Positions 39,573-49,199 of a stretch of 64,000 nucleotides of DNA are shown piece after piece (within the stretch, counting starts at the first letter, position 1; every line of letters begins with the position of its first letter). Source of the DNA: Candidatus Heimdallarchaeota archaeon (lineage in GTDB: Archaea > Asgardarchaeota > Heimdallarchaeia > JABLTI01). A program made the translations under genes and the position numbers. The DNA lies in assembly GCA_018238155.1 (NCBI GenBank), contig JABCTZ010000007.1:124001-188000 (forward strand), given 5' to 3'. The notes under the pieces were generated by a model. That model was not told where the DNA came from. It did no database searches and worked only from the letters and a program-made list of their open reading frames with translations.

Positions 39573-41477
39573 TTAAAAAGAAGAAATTATTTTCTTCTTC
39601 TTAATTTTTAACAATATTGATAATATTATTGGGACAATAATAACTCCTCCTAATTCAATGTTTATCCCAGTAGTTTTGACAGTTGATGTTGTTTTTTGAT
39701 AATCATTGATATACTCCAATAGGTCAAGTACTTCGATACTCAATGTTGTAGAAGAGTTATAGTCCATTTGTTGATAATAGGAAGGAATTATTTCAAGTAA
39801 ACTCTCAATTTGTTCAAATGTTTCATTTATTACTTCTGGCATTTCTAAGCCTTCATATAATGTCAACGTTTGTTCAAGTTTTGATAGAGCACTCAAATAA
39901 TGACCATCTGAATGTGCTCTTCCTATAGCATCTTTGTAAAAAATGCTGAAACTTTGTTCATAAGCGAAATAGCTCATTACATCCGCAACAAAAGCGGAAC
40001 CCCATCCATATGTACTACTATGAGGGTGAGGTAATCCTAGAGAATGACCTAATTCGTGGATCATTACTGAAGACATTCCTCGTTTTGGTTCTGTAACTAT
40101 TCCATCTTGAAATATAGAGTTTTGAGTACCAAGCAAAATTTCCCAACCCATACCGCCTAAACCTGCAAAAGATATTCCATTCCACTTGAAATGAACATCA
40201 TTAGTTAAAAAGAAGTAGCATGGAAGTACTTTATCCGCAAGAGATAAATTAAAATGAACACTGAGTTCACTTTGCAAATAATTAAACAATCCACTCGAAA
40301 CTTCGACGTATTTGACACCTGTGGAATCAATTTCAATATTATTTTGAATATAATCAAATAAATTAGGGTAATCTGTCAATTCCACCCATTCAATATCTAT
40401 TAACCAATTAATCCAAGGAAAATCATTCTTGAGCTGATCTATAATTCTGTTTTGGGATATACACCAAGTAAGATCTTCAAATGCATATCCATTATTTGTG
40501 AGGTTATTAAACACCTTAACTTGCAAAGAAATAGATCTCCCAAGGGGAGGGTTGTTTACAGGTCCTGAGAAAACATTACCTAAGTAAGTATTAATCCAAT
40601 CAACAAGATATTCAGTTAATTTTTCCTTTCCCTCAACAGTTTCCATATCAAATGTTTGGGTAAGATTGTCTAAATCCGGATGATTGTAATAGGACTTGTA
40701 TCCTAAACCTAAACTTTGCCACGCAGTAGTAATATAATCAAAAAACCATGTTCTTGCTGAAAGATCCAAAAAACAAAATCGATAATTTCCACCCCAACCC
40801 ATTGCGGAACGCTTACTAAGGTTTCCATACCCGGAATACCACCAAGATATTGATTCATTTGTATCTGAACTTACTCCTTCAACATCATACCAATGTTCCA
40901 AACTATGGTCTTGTGAATCTAATTTAGAATAATTTAAAACGAACAAAGTATATCCGGGATCATTAACGGGTTCTGTATAGAGATTATTATAAAGATAATC
41001 CTCTACTAATCCGGCATCAATTGATAATCCATCTGCTGGTAAGAAAATGTCTGATCTTTCACCTGAAATTAAATCCTCTTCCAATAACGTAGTATTGACT
41101 TCATAACCAGTACCTGTTCCATTATTTCCTATGGAAACAAGATAACTTTCCAAATCATTTGTTACGTTTTCTTCTGCGTAACTAAACTCAAAATTGAAAT
41201 GGAAATTGGAATGAGGGTTGGAACTTACAAAAGAGAAATCATCTTTAAGTTCAGATCTGATTGCTGTTTCATTGATTAATTCTTCATTATAACCAATAAA
41301 TTCGATTTTCAATTTAAGGTTCTCATCTTTTGTCCAAGCATTTATTCTTTCGAAATCATTTTGATCATTTAGTATTGCTCGTCCAAAATAATTTGAGTCG
41401 TTAAAATTGCCAATCATAATAACTGAAATCACTAAAATTGCAGCAAGAAATATTTTAATACTTTTATTAATTTTCAA
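39573..41477 (-). CDS. Secreted, membrane-anchored metzincin-type zinc protease
   Basis: The N-terminus is a signal peptide (IKIFLAAILVISVIMIG). The active-site helix HELGHSLGLPH (about residues 474-484) has the full HExxHxxGxxH of metzincins, and VMSYF about 25 residues later supplies the Met-turn. A C-terminal hydrophobic segment (GGVIIVPIILSILL) with KKKK after it anchors the protein, so the protease domain is outside the cell. About 460 residues precede the catalytic domain. It could degrade extracellular protein or process surface proteins. The substrate is unknown. Confidence 0.82.
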   Translation of the reverse strand: MKINKSIKIFLAAILVISVIMIGNFNDSNYFGRAILNDQNDFERINAWTKDENLKLKIEFIGYNEELINETAIRSELKDDFSFVSSNPHSNFHFNFEFSYAEENVTNDLESYLVSIGNNGTGTGYEVNTTLLEEDLISGERSDIFLPADGLSIDAGLVEDYLYNNLYTEPVNDPGYTLFVLNYSKLDSQDHSLEHWYDVEGVSSDTNESISWWYSGYGNLSKRSAMGWGGNYRFCFLDLSARTWFFDYITTAWQSLGLGYKSYYNHPDLDNLTQTFDMETVEGKEKLTEYLVDWINTYLGNVFSGPVNNPPLGRSISLQVKVFNNLTNNGYAFEDLTWCISQNRIIDQLKNDFPWINWLIDIEWVELTDYPNLFDYIQNNIEIDSTGVKYVEVSSGLFNYLQSELSVHFNLSLADKVLPCYFFLTNDVHFKWNGISFAGLGGMGWEILLGTQNSIFQDGIVTEPKRGMSSVMIHELGHSLGLPHPHSSTYGWGSAFVADVMSYFAYEQSFSIFYKDAIGRAHSDGHYLSALSKLEQTLTLYEGLEMPEVINETFEQIESLLEIIPSYYQQMDYNSSTTLSIEVLDLLEYINDYQKTTSTVKTTGINIELGGVIIVPIILSILLKIKKKKIISSF

Positions 41478-41665
41478 AGATAATCCACACCAATTTTGTA
41501 TGAGACATAAAATAGTCTATCTACAGATATATTCGTATCTTATCTAATAAATAGGTGTTTGAATCTTATTTCTCTTTATATTTCCTTGAAAAAAATATGG
41601 TACAGTAAGAATCTTTAATTGTAAGTAATCCTTGGTTTTTAATTCCAGAATAAGAGAGATTTCAT

Positions 41666-42985
41666 TTGGAGATTAATAAAAATATGAAACAAGACATATC
41701 AAAAATACTTAATGATATTGATTATTTACAACTACAATTCACAAATATTGCCGGTCAATTGAAAGTTGTAGAAGTACCTAAGAAATTCGCTGAAAAATAC
41801 CTTAAGGAAGGGTTAGGTATAGATGGTTCATCAATCGGGTTCTTGTCTACTGAGAGTAGTGATATGCGTGTTATCCCTGACGTATCAACTTTGCATGTTA
41901 TACCTTGGAATAATCGTATTGCTCGAGTAATTTGTGATATTTATGATACAAATGGACAACCTATCCGAAGTGATCCAAGAAGCATTTTGAAAAGAGCAAT
42001 TAATATGGCAAAACTTGAATTTGGTTTTAATATGTTAGCTCGTCCTGAATTGGAATGGTATATAATGGATCAAGATGGGGAACCATGTGATATTGGTGGA
42101 TATATGGATGCACCTCCTTTAGATTCTGAAATTGAGTTGCGAAGGATGATGACTGACTTTATGATTGGTTTTGGTATACATCCTAAAATGCTTCATCACG
42201 AAGTTGGTCCCGGTCAAATGGAAATTGAATTTCCAATGATTGACCCTCTTACTGCAGGGGATATGATACAAACTGTCAAACAAATCGTTAAGATGGTTTC
42301 TTGGAATGCAGGATTAGTTGCCTGTTTCATGCCAAAACCATATACCACTGAAGCTGGAAATGGCTTACATGTTCATCACATGCTCCTCAAAGGAGAAGAT
42401 AATTACTTCAATTCTAAAGGAGGTAAACCTTCTGAAACGCTCAAATATTTTGTGGGTGGCTTGTTGAAACATGCACATGGCTTAACAGCGATTTTCAATC
42501 CTACAGTTAATTCATATAAGAGATTAGTTCCTAATCATGAAGCTCCAGTCTATGTAGCTTGGGGGCTTGCAAATAGAACTGCTCTTGTAAGAGTTCCTGG
42601 TTACGAAAAATCTGCTCGAATTGAATTTAGAGGAGCTGATACGTCAGCCAATATCTATCTTGTACTTGCATTATTACTCGTAGCTGGTTTAGATGGAGTA
42701 AAAAATAAGATTAATCCCATAGACGGGACACAATTAAACATAGATCAGCTGACGGATGAAAAACGAAGTGAAATGGGGATATCAAAAACACCGAGTACTT
42801 TGAAAGAAGCATTAGCTGCACTAAATGCTGATAAATATCTCTGTGATTTCTTAGGTCCTCAATTTATTGAAATATTTAATAAAACAAAGAATAAGGAATG
42901 GGGAGAATACGAAAAGAACGTTAAAAATCCCAAAACCGAAGAAGTTACAGAATGGGAATTCAATCAAATGTTTGAAAAAGTATAA
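41666..42985 (+). CDS. glnA: Glutamine synthetase
   Basis: The 439-residue protein is a type I glutamine synthetase. Visible marks are DGSSIGFL (beta-grasp region), EVGPGQMEIEF in the catalytic barrel, GNGLHVHHML, and NSYKRLVPNHEAPVYVAWG. It converts glutamate and ammonia to glutamine with ATP. It lacks the tyrosine adenylylation loop typical of the enterobacterial enzyme. The start is TTG at 41666 or, less conserved, ATG at 41684; both are in frame. A hairpin terminator follows. Confidence 0.95.
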   Translation: MEINKNMKQDISKILNDIDYLQLQFTNIAGQLKVVEVPKKFAEKYLKEGLGIDGSSIGFLSTESSDMRVIPDVSTLHVIPWNNRIARVICDIYDTNGQPIRSDPRSILKRAINMAKLEFGFNMLARPELEWYIMDQDGEPCDIGGYMDAPPLDSEIELRRMMTDFMIGFGIHPKMLHHEVGPGQMEIEFPMIDPLTAGDMIQTVKQIVKMVSWNAGLVACFMPKPYTTEAGNGLHVHHMLLKGEDNYFNSKGGKPSETLKYFVGGLLKHAHGLTAIFNPTVNSYKRLVPNHEAPVYVAWGLANRTALVRVPGYEKSARIEFRGADTSANIYLVLALLLVAGLDGVKNKINPIDGTQLNIDQLTDEKRSEMGISKTPSTLKEALAALNADKYLCDFLGPQFIEIFNKTKNKEWGEYEKNVKNPKTEEVTEWEFNQMFEKV

Positions 42986-43028
42986 ACAGATTCAAGCATT
43001 ATTACTAAATCGGAAAAGCATTCTATAC

Positions 43029-43066
43029 AAGGTGAATTCATTCACCTTACCTATTTCTTTTTTCAA
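43029..43066 (+). terminator. Terminator hairpin of glnA
   Basis: An 8-bp perfect stem AAGGTGAA (43029-43036) / TTCACCTT (43041-43048) has a 4-base loop. It is followed by a T-rich stretch. Confidence 0.65.
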
Positions 43067-43159
43067 TTAAACTAAGAAATTTGTTTGTTATTTCAATAGA
43101 TTGTTGATAGCAAAAATTATGAAGTATATAATTATTGTAATTGAAGTACCGAAAGTTAT

Positions 43160-43903
43160 GTGCTTGTGGAACAAATGCAAACAACTATGCTATATATGAA
43201 AGATAATTATCTCAAAACCTTTTCAGCAAAAGTTATTGCCGTAGGTGAAGATTATGTTGTTCTAAATCAAACAGCATTTTATCCATTAGGTGGTGGACAA
43301 GAAAGTGATTTAGGAACCCTAACATATAATGAAAATATTTTTTCCATTAAGAGTGTTAGAAGAGATCAAGGTCAAGTTAAACATTTTATAGTTGAAACAG
43401 AGAAATTACTCAAAGTTGGGAACTTGGTTGAATGTTCAATTGATTGGAAAAGACGATTTATTCATATGAGATATCATACAGCTATTCATGTATTAAGTAG
43501 GTATATGCAATTAGAGCATAATGCAGATGTTCTTGGAAATAATATTTCAACAAGAAGCGGTCGAGTAGATTTTGATATAGAAGATGCTCTGACAGAAGAG
43601 CAACTTAAAGATATAGAAGTTGGAGTAAATAAGATAATCGATCAAAATCTTCCTATTGAAATTAATTTTATTCCAAGAGACGAAGCAATTACATTTCTCA
43701 AAAAACATGGCTATCAAACCGATTATATCGATATGATTCCATCATCAGTAAAGATCTTCCGAATAATTTCAGTTGGTGACTATGATTTTGCTTCTTGTGC
43801 AGGCACTCATTTAGCTAATACATCTGAAATTGGTAAGATAAGAATTACAAAAAGGAGAAGCATGGGTAAAGGAAAAGAGCGAATCACTTTAGCATTAGAC
43901 TAA
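43160..43903 (+). CDS. alaX: AlaX-type alanyl-tRNA editing protein
   Basis: The protein has the AlaRS editing-domain fold: FYPLGGGQESDLG, the zinc motif HTAIHVLSRY (HxxxH) and CAGTHLANTSEIG (C-x3-H). These sites hydrolyse mischarged Ser-tRNA(Ala) or Gly-tRNA(Ala). At 247 residues it matches the AlaX-M/L class, without a catalytic synthetase core. The start is GTG at 43160; ATG 43175 is possible. It is a free-standing trans-editing factor. Confidence 0.93.
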   Translation: MLVEQMQTTMLYMKDNYLKTFSAKVIAVGEDYVVLNQTAFYPLGGGQESDLGTLTYNENIFSIKSVRRDQGQVKHFIVETEKLLKVGNLVECSIDWKRRFIHMRYHTAIHVLSRYMQLEHNADVLGNNISTRSGRVDFDIEDALTEEQLKDIEVGVNKIIDQNLPIEINFIPRDEAITFLKKHGYQTDYIDMIPSSVKIFRIISVGDYDFASCAGTHLANTSEIGKIRITKRRSMGKGKERITLALD

Positions 43904-43992
43904 AGTCAATAGTTTATTTCCAACAGAATTGGTCACAATTTTATCATTGTATCTACAAAGAAACGTAGGAAATAAAGCTATACTCAAGACTT

Positions 43993-44876
43993 TTATGTTC
44001 TGCTCTTTTCTATCTTACAAATACGAATGAAACTACAACCCCAACAAGAGCTTTTATCTAAAAAGAATTCATTATCAAGTATTTTTTCTAATGAATTCGC
44101 AAAAATTCTTTCAAATGCTATACTGTTTGCTTCTTTCAAATTGTAGACTTTTCTTATGCCCATTTCATAATAATAACAGCCAACCTCTAGCACATCAAAA
44201 TCATATTCTCCTTCTTCTTTATTCTCTAAGCGATATTCATTGAATAAACTTGCATAAAACAATAATAGAAGATGATCATTAGGTTCAGGAGTTGGTTTAT
44301 AATCTATAATCCTAAAACCATTCTTTTTTTCACATAATTCTATACAATCTATCCGCCCTCTTTTCTTTTCAGTAATTAACCGAACTTCATTGTCAACTGG
44401 ATACCAATAACAATCCTCCTTCCCCTTAAGATAGTCCTTCTGTTGTTCGGTCCAGTAAAGTAATTTTACATTGTCCTTGCATACTTCATCTGGCGGTATT
44501 GTTTGAGTGATTACATTTGCATATTTTCTATGAAATGTTTCAAGTTATGATAATCGATACCATCACCCTTCTTCCCTTGGTATCCTCGCATTTTGTAAGA
44601 AGACAATGACCTTCTACTACTCAAGAAATTTTCTTTGTTATATCCCACACAACTCACTTGCACGAATCCTCTATAGGCTTTTAAAATGGTTGGTGCTCTT
44701 CGTTCTCCTTTTACCAGTTTGCTGAGGGAAGTGAATAGTGGATACTTGTTTCCTTCTTGATTTCCAACAATTTTTATCCAATAATCACATTTCTTGATGA
44801 GTGGTTTAGAAGTAACCATTGGTGTTTCTAATCGTCCTAATAATGTTACTTTTTTCTTTAGTTCTGTTGTTGCCAT
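43993..44876 (-). pseudogene. Cas4/RecB-like PD-(D/E)xK nuclease gene broken by a frameshift
   Basis: The 5' part (ATG at 44876, GGTGAG upstream) runs in one frame and stops at about 44511. The adjacent frame then continues without a start codon to 43993. The 3' part carries the nuclease core: RGRIDCIEL, then FRIIDYKPTPE, then LLLFYASLFNE, and a C-terminal cysteine pattern CWGCSFIRIC, as in Cas4/RecB-like iron-sulfur nucleases. A single -1 base change near 44540 would join both into a protein of about 290 residues. The N-terminal about 110 residues are not recognised. It is divergent to the HD gene with a 57-bp gap. The cause may be real decay or an assembly error. Confidence 0.7.
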
Positions 44877-44933
44877 GCTTCTCTCACCTGTGTTAACTTC
44901 GTATTCAAGTTCACTATTCGTTCTTCTTCAATA

Positions 44934-45633
44934 ATGGAAATTCTTCCATCATCATTTTCTTGCCCTAGTTTTCTCTCAAAAGCAACCAAAGAAAAAGAAA
45001 TTCAAAATACGAAAAGGACTAGGTCCTAATTATCCAGAAGAACTGCAAAGACTACTCATTGCTCTAATGTTACACGATTTTATTCATACCAAAAAACATC
45101 CAAGTAAGATTTACCAACAAATAAACATTGAGGATAAAGAGATTAGAGAAGCTTGTAATAACCACCACAATGGAGAGGAAAGTATAAATGCTCTTTTACC
45201 GATTGTAAAACACTATGATAGACTTGCATCTTCTATCAGTCGGAAGAAGCGATTCAAAAGCACAAGTCGATATGATTGGGAAAATGGAGAAATAGATTTC
45301 AAACTTCTGAAACAAGAACTTGAGCAAGTTCAACACTCTCCTTATCAGTTATACAGTTACATCTATCAGTCAAAAAAATTAGGAAGAATAGTCGAGGCAA
45401 TGGATTATGGAAATAATAGTTTAAAGAAACACCTTTTATTGATGGTAAATTTAGCAATAAATGATTTTTATGACGAAAAATTAAAAATAAGTGATGACAC
45501 TATCTCATTATCGGCAAGTGACCAAGACGCACTCGTCACTGCTACGGATGCTGAGATGCATGCTTTTCTGACCATGAGCAATGCTAATTCTGAGAGGGCA
45601 ACCACCTCGAAGAAGAGAAGGCTCGGAACATAG
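44934..45633 (+). pseudogene. HD-domain protein (Cas10-like N-terminal region), 5' end disrupted
   Basis: The conserved part reads LIALMLHDFIHTKKHP, REACNNHHNGEE and VKHYDRLASSISRKKRF. That order (HD, HH, then D-R-x-A-S-x-x-x-R) resembles the HD region at the N-terminus of type III Cas10 proteins. The frame is open from 44955 but has no ATG/GTG/TTG before 45067, where translation would begin inside the HD helix. A separate ATG at 44934 opens another frame that stops near 45027. A frameshift between the two is the simplest explanation. The gene then ends at about 45633, far short of Cas10 size, so it is either truncated or an HD-only protein. No CRISPR array is visible. Confidence 0.55.
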
Positions 45634-45677
45634 GTAGAGAAAGTCAAATTAGAGAAAAATTTGAAGGTTACTAACAA

Positions 45678-46859
45678 ATGTCCAAATCTCTTCAAGTCAT
45701 TGATGAACAACCTATAATTAATTTAGCAAAACGACTAATAAAAAGTGAAAGTCCAAGTGGCAATGAGAAGAAACTAGCAACTTTAATGGCAATCGAGATG
45801 AAGAAGGCTGGTTTTAATAAAGTTCAATATGATGAGAACACAAATGATATTGTTGGTGTGATGTTGGGCTTAGGGAAAGGTAAATCCCTTGTTTTAGCTG
45901 GTTATATTGATACTGTCCCACCTGGTTCAATGCCTGAACCATTTCTTGCAAAAGAAATGGATGGTTCAAAGTTGGGTACAAAGGGAAAGGTGCTTTATGG
46001 TCGTGGTGCATGTGATATGAAAGCTGGACTTGCAGCTATGATTAGTACAGGAGCTGCATTGAAAAGATCAAGAGCACGATTGAAAGGAGATTTTACCATA
46101 GTTGGATTAGCCAATTCAAAAACAGGTAATTCTACCAGCATAAAAAAACTAATTCAGAAATTTGAACTCAATCCTGATTATCTTGTATCCTGTGCTCCAA
46201 CAAATTTAGATATAAATATTGCTCATCCTGGTCAAGCCACTTATAGTGTAATAACTAAAGGAAAAATGTCCAATATTGGCTATCCTTCAAATGGCGATAA
46301 TGCAATTCTTAAAATGAATAAGGTTATTGAATGTTTAATAAATGATTCAGTATTGCCTGAAGATAAGCGCTTTGGAAAAGCGAATATGATTCTAAGTTCT
46401 ATTTCTTCTCTTCCATTAGGTGAATCTCATTCAGTACCTTGTTTATGTCAGTCTTTATTAGTTAGACAGATTTTCAAAGGAGAAAATCCTGAGAAAATTA
46501 AGAGTGATTTTATGAACATCTTAAAGAAAAATAACTTCAAAGAAGATGAAATTAGAATTAGTATGACAAGATACTTTAAAGCTCTAGAAACCGCATCAGA
46601 TGTAGAAATCATATCGATTCTTCAAGATGCAAGAAACCTTGCATTAGGCAAGCCTGCAAAAATTGGTCAATGGACAAGTGGTGTTAACATTTCGGAAATG
46701 TTTGATATCGATAAACCATTAGTGGGTTTTGGTCCTGGAGATGAGAAATACGCTCATTCACCTTTTGAGCATGTACCTGTTGATCAAATTATCAAAGCAA
46801 CAAAAGTTTATTCAGTTTTAGCAGAAAAAATTTGTGTACAGATGAAGGATAAAAGTTAG
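45678..46859 (+). CDS. M20-family peptidase homologue (YgeY/ArgE-like) with degenerate zinc site
   Basis: The overall fold matches M20 di-zinc peptidases and deacylases: LVLAGYIDTVPPG, YGRGACDMKAGLAAM, APTNLDINIAHPG and YAHSPFEHVPVDQI. Several catalytic residues are replaced. The first zinc ligand of GHxD is Tyr76 instead of His. The usual DEE pair is not found (ANSKTGN at about 145-151). The GEPT glutamate is Ala173. The second half lacks the HG-P-H motif. It is probably catalytically dead, or uses another mechanism. It is 393 residues long, and a terminator hairpin follows. Confidence 0.78.
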   Translation: MSKSLQVIDEQPIINLAKRLIKSESPSGNEKKLATLMAIEMKKAGFNKVQYDENTNDIVGVMLGLGKGKSLVLAGYIDTVPPGSMPEPFLAKEMDGSKLGTKGKVLYGRGACDMKAGLAAMISTGAALKRSRARLKGDFTIVGLANSKTGNSTSIKKLIQKFELNPDYLVSCAPTNLDINIAHPGQATYSVITKGKMSNIGYPSNGDNAILKMNKVIECLINDSVLPEDKRFGKANMILSSISSLPLGESHSVPCLCQSLLVRQIFKGENPEKIKSDFMNILKKNNFKEDEIRISMTRYFKALETASDVEIISILQDARNLALGKPAKIGQWTSGVNISEMFDIDKPLVGFGPGDEKYAHSPFEHVPVDQIIKATKVYSVLAEKICVQMKDKS

Positions 46860-46864
46860 TGATG

Positions 46865-46900
46865 GGTATTGATTTTCATCAATACCAATTAATTTATTTT
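46865..46900 (+). terminator. Terminator hairpin after the M20-like gene
   Basis: A perfect 9-bp stem GGTATTGAT / ATCAATACC (46865-46873 / 46878-46886) with a 4-base loop lies just after the stop. It is followed by AT-rich bases with a T-run (TTTATTTTT). Confidence 0.65.
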
Positions 46901-46930
46901 TAGCAGGTACAAGGAAATCAACGAGCGACC

Positions 46931-47770
46931 ATGATAGATATTCACAAAGTAAGTTTTCAATATCTGAGTTCTTCAACAAATATCCTCGATAACATCTCAT
47001 TGAAGATAGAGAAAGGTGAATTTGTAGGTATCATTGGTCCTACCGGTTGTGGGAAAAGTACTCTTTGTTATATGTTAAATGGTCTAATACCTCATTCAAT
47101 TAAAGGTTATTTTTCAGGTACAGTATCAGTTTCAGGGAAAAAATTAGTTAATGAGTCTGTTGAAGAAATGAGTGCGATAGTTGGTTACATGCTGCAGGAA
47201 CCTAGCTTCCAAATAGCTACTCCAAATGTCACTTCTGAAATTGCTTTTGGAATGGAAAATCTTGGTATTTCAAGAGAAGAAATACTAAATCGATTAGACA
47301 GAGTATTAGAAACTTTGAGTATCAATTACATTAGAAATAGAGCTACTGCTGATTTAAGTGAGGGAGAAAAACAAAGAGTTATTTTGGCATCAATCTTAGC
47401 TATGAATCCTCAAATTTTAGTGTTAGACGAATGTTCTAGTATGCTAGATTTACCAAGTAAGTTAAATTTGGCAACTACATTGAAGCAACTCAATAAGAAT
47501 GAACAAAAAACGATTGTTATGATTGAACATGATTTGGATTATTTGCTTGAGTTGGCAGATCGAATAATTCTAATTAATAATGGTCAAATTATAGCTGATG
47601 GTCCTACGGCAAAGATTCTAACTGATATCGAATTACTTAGAGCTAATGATTTAGTTCCACCAACTGTTGTTAGTCTTTTTCAGGAAATTCAGAAAGAATC
47701 TAAGATCGCAGTAGAAATTCCTTCATCGCATTCTCAAGCAACAGAAATATTGAGGAGAATGCTAAAATGA
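46931..47770 (+). CDS. ecfA: Energy-coupling factor-type ABC transporter ATPase
   Basis: The Walker A motif GPTGCGKST is at residues 36-44, the signature LSEGEKQRV at about 143 and the Walker B region LVLDECSSMLD at about 165-175, followed by the switch histidine MIEHDLD. These marks and the neighbouring second ATPase identify an EcfA/CbiO-type subunit. Such ATPases power uptake of vitamins or metal ions with a membrane EcfT and an S component. Neither partner is visible in this window. The gene overlaps the next by 4 bases. Confidence 0.88.
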   Translation: MIDIHKVSFQYLSSSTNILDNISLKIEKGEFVGIIGPTGCGKSTLCYMLNGLIPHSIKGYFSGTVSVSGKKLVNESVEEMSAIVGYMLQEPSFQIATPNVTSEIAFGMENLGISREEILNRLDRVLETLSINYIRNRATADLSEGEKQRVILASILAMNPQILVLDECSSMLDLPSKLNLATTLKQLNKNEQKTIVMIEHDLDYLLELADRIILINNGQIIADGPTAKILTDIELLRANDLVPPTVVSLFQEIQKESKIAVEIPSSHSQATEILRRMLK

Positions 47771-48594
47771 CTTCTATTGAATTAAATGATGTTAGTTTTA
47801 GCCATATTGCCGGTAAGAAAGGAATTTTCTCTAATCTCTCTCTAAAATTACATCCTTCTGAACAAGTTGCTATTGTTGGTCGAAATGGTTCTGGTAAAAC
47901 GACTTTAGCTAAGCTTATTCTCGGAATGTTAAAACCTAGTACAGGTCAAATTAGTTTTGATGGGAAATTAATCGAGAAGAAATCAATCGCAGAAATAGCT
48001 GAAAAAGTGGGTTTTGTTTTTCAGAATCCTAATATCATGCTTTTTACTAATTCTGTGAAAAATGAGCTTTTACTAAGTCTACAGAGGTTCAACTTTTCAA
48101 AAAATGAAAAGAACGAGAAAATAAATTCAATGTTGGATTTCTTTGGTATGACGAAATATCGGAAAATACATCCTCGATTGCTAAGTCGAGGAGAAAAACA
48201 GAAGCTAGCTTTAGCGACAGTATTGATTCAAGAACCTGATGCCATCATTTTGGATGAACCATTTTCAGGTATTGATATGGCACAAAAAATCATCATACGA
48301 AAATACATTGGAAAATTAAAAGAACAAAAGAAGCTAGTTATTATCATTACACATGATCTCGATTCAGCTCTCGAAGAAAGTAATAGAATCATTGCTTTAT
48401 CCTCTGGAAAAATTGTTTTTGATGGAAAGAAAACTGATTTCTTTAAAGATTCAACAAATCTTCGTAAAGCAGAACTGATTGAAACTTGTATGCTTAACAT
48501 GCTTTACTCTTTACACGAAGACGGCTTACCTGAGACAATTTTAGAGAGAAAAGAAGTAATTAGTTATTTTAGTAAAAGAATCAATGATACTTAG
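47767..48594 (+). CDS. ecfA: Energy-coupling factor-type ABC transporter ATPase (second)
   Basis: The Walker A motif GRNGSGKTT is at 38-46, the Q-loop region VFQNPNIM at about 87-94, the signature LSRGEKQKLALA at about 140 and Walker B IILDEPFSGID at about 160. It overlaps the upstream ATPase by ATGA, so the two are translated together and likely form the heterodimeric motor of an ECF transporter. The 3' end overlaps the convergent MobB gene by 14 bases. Confidence 0.88.
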   Translation: MTSIELNDVSFSHIAGKKGIFSNLSLKLHPSEQVAIVGRNGSGKTTLAKLILGMLKPSTGQISFDGKLIEKKSIAEIAEKVGFVFQNPNIMLFTNSVKNELLLSLQRFNFSKNEKNEKINSMLDFFGMTKYRKIHPRLLSRGEKQKLALATVLIQEPDAIILDEPFSGIDMAQKIIIRKYIGKLKEQKKLVIIITHDLDSALEESNRIIALSSGKIVFDGKKTDFFKDSTNLRKAELIETCMLNMLYSLHEDGLPETILERKEVISYFSKRINDT

Positions 48595-49099
48595 CAATTA
48601 GTTCTGTAGCATCAATTGCATTCTTCTCTATTAAATCAACAAGTTCCTTTATGTTTGTTAACCCATTAACAACATTGATTCCTTTGAATTCCTTAATTTC
48701 CGAAGAAATAATTCCTGATATGACAAAAACAGTTTCTTCACATTTTTCATCCAAATCAGTTAGATTTTTCGCGCACAGAATTTTTGGCACTAATTTTTCC
48801 TCAGAAAATCCTTCTAATACAAGAAAGTCACTATTAAAATGCGGAAGAAGTTCTTTTACATTTAGTGCTTTTTTGTATATAATAGCTGTTTCATTATCAC
48901 CTCTTACCGCAGTAATTGATGCTCCAGCTTCACAATGCCTCCATGAATCCTTTCCTTCAGTATCAATGGTGAAATTTGCTATATGAACGTGTTTTACACT
49001 ATTAACATTATAGCCTCTCGTAACCAATTCTTTGATGATTTCAATTAACGTGGTAGTTTTTCCTGAATTGGTGTAACCAATAATAGTAAAGATCTTCAT
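48581..49099 (-). CDS. mobB: Molybdopterin-guanine dinucleotide biosynthesis protein MobB
   Basis: The P-loop GYTNSGKTT (about 8-16) and the next part NSVKHVHIANFTIDTEGKDS are typical of MobB. The metal-linked His in KHVH and WRHCEAGAS fit too. The 172-residue size is normal. MobB is a GTP-binding accessory in molybdenum cofactor maturation, so the window's owner likely uses a molybdenum or tungsten enzyme, though none is seen here. It converges with the ECF ATPase gene. Confidence 0.88.
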   Translation of the reverse strand: MKIFTIIGYTNSGKTTTLIEIIKELVTRGYNVNSVKHVHIANFTIDTEGKDSWRHCEAGASITAVRGDNETAIIYKKALNVKELLPHFNSDFLVLEGFSEEKLVPKILCAKNLTDLDEKCEETVFVISGIISSEIKEFKGINVVNGLTNIKELVDLIEKNAIDATELIAKYH

Positions 49100-49199
49100 G
49101 ATGCATTCGTAAATAATTGTCTACTTAAAATTTTAGATTAATATTTGCTATTAGGAAGATGATTCATATAGATTAACTTTTTGTCGGTTAATTTTATAA

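Noticed and set aside
44500-44560. Programmed -1 frameshift in the Cas4-like gene
   Set aside because: No slippery heptamer of the X XXY YYZ type is present in the overlap, so an indel is more likely.
43904-45677. CRISPR array near the Cas4-like and HD genes
   Set aside because: I saw no regularly spaced direct repeats in or around this region.
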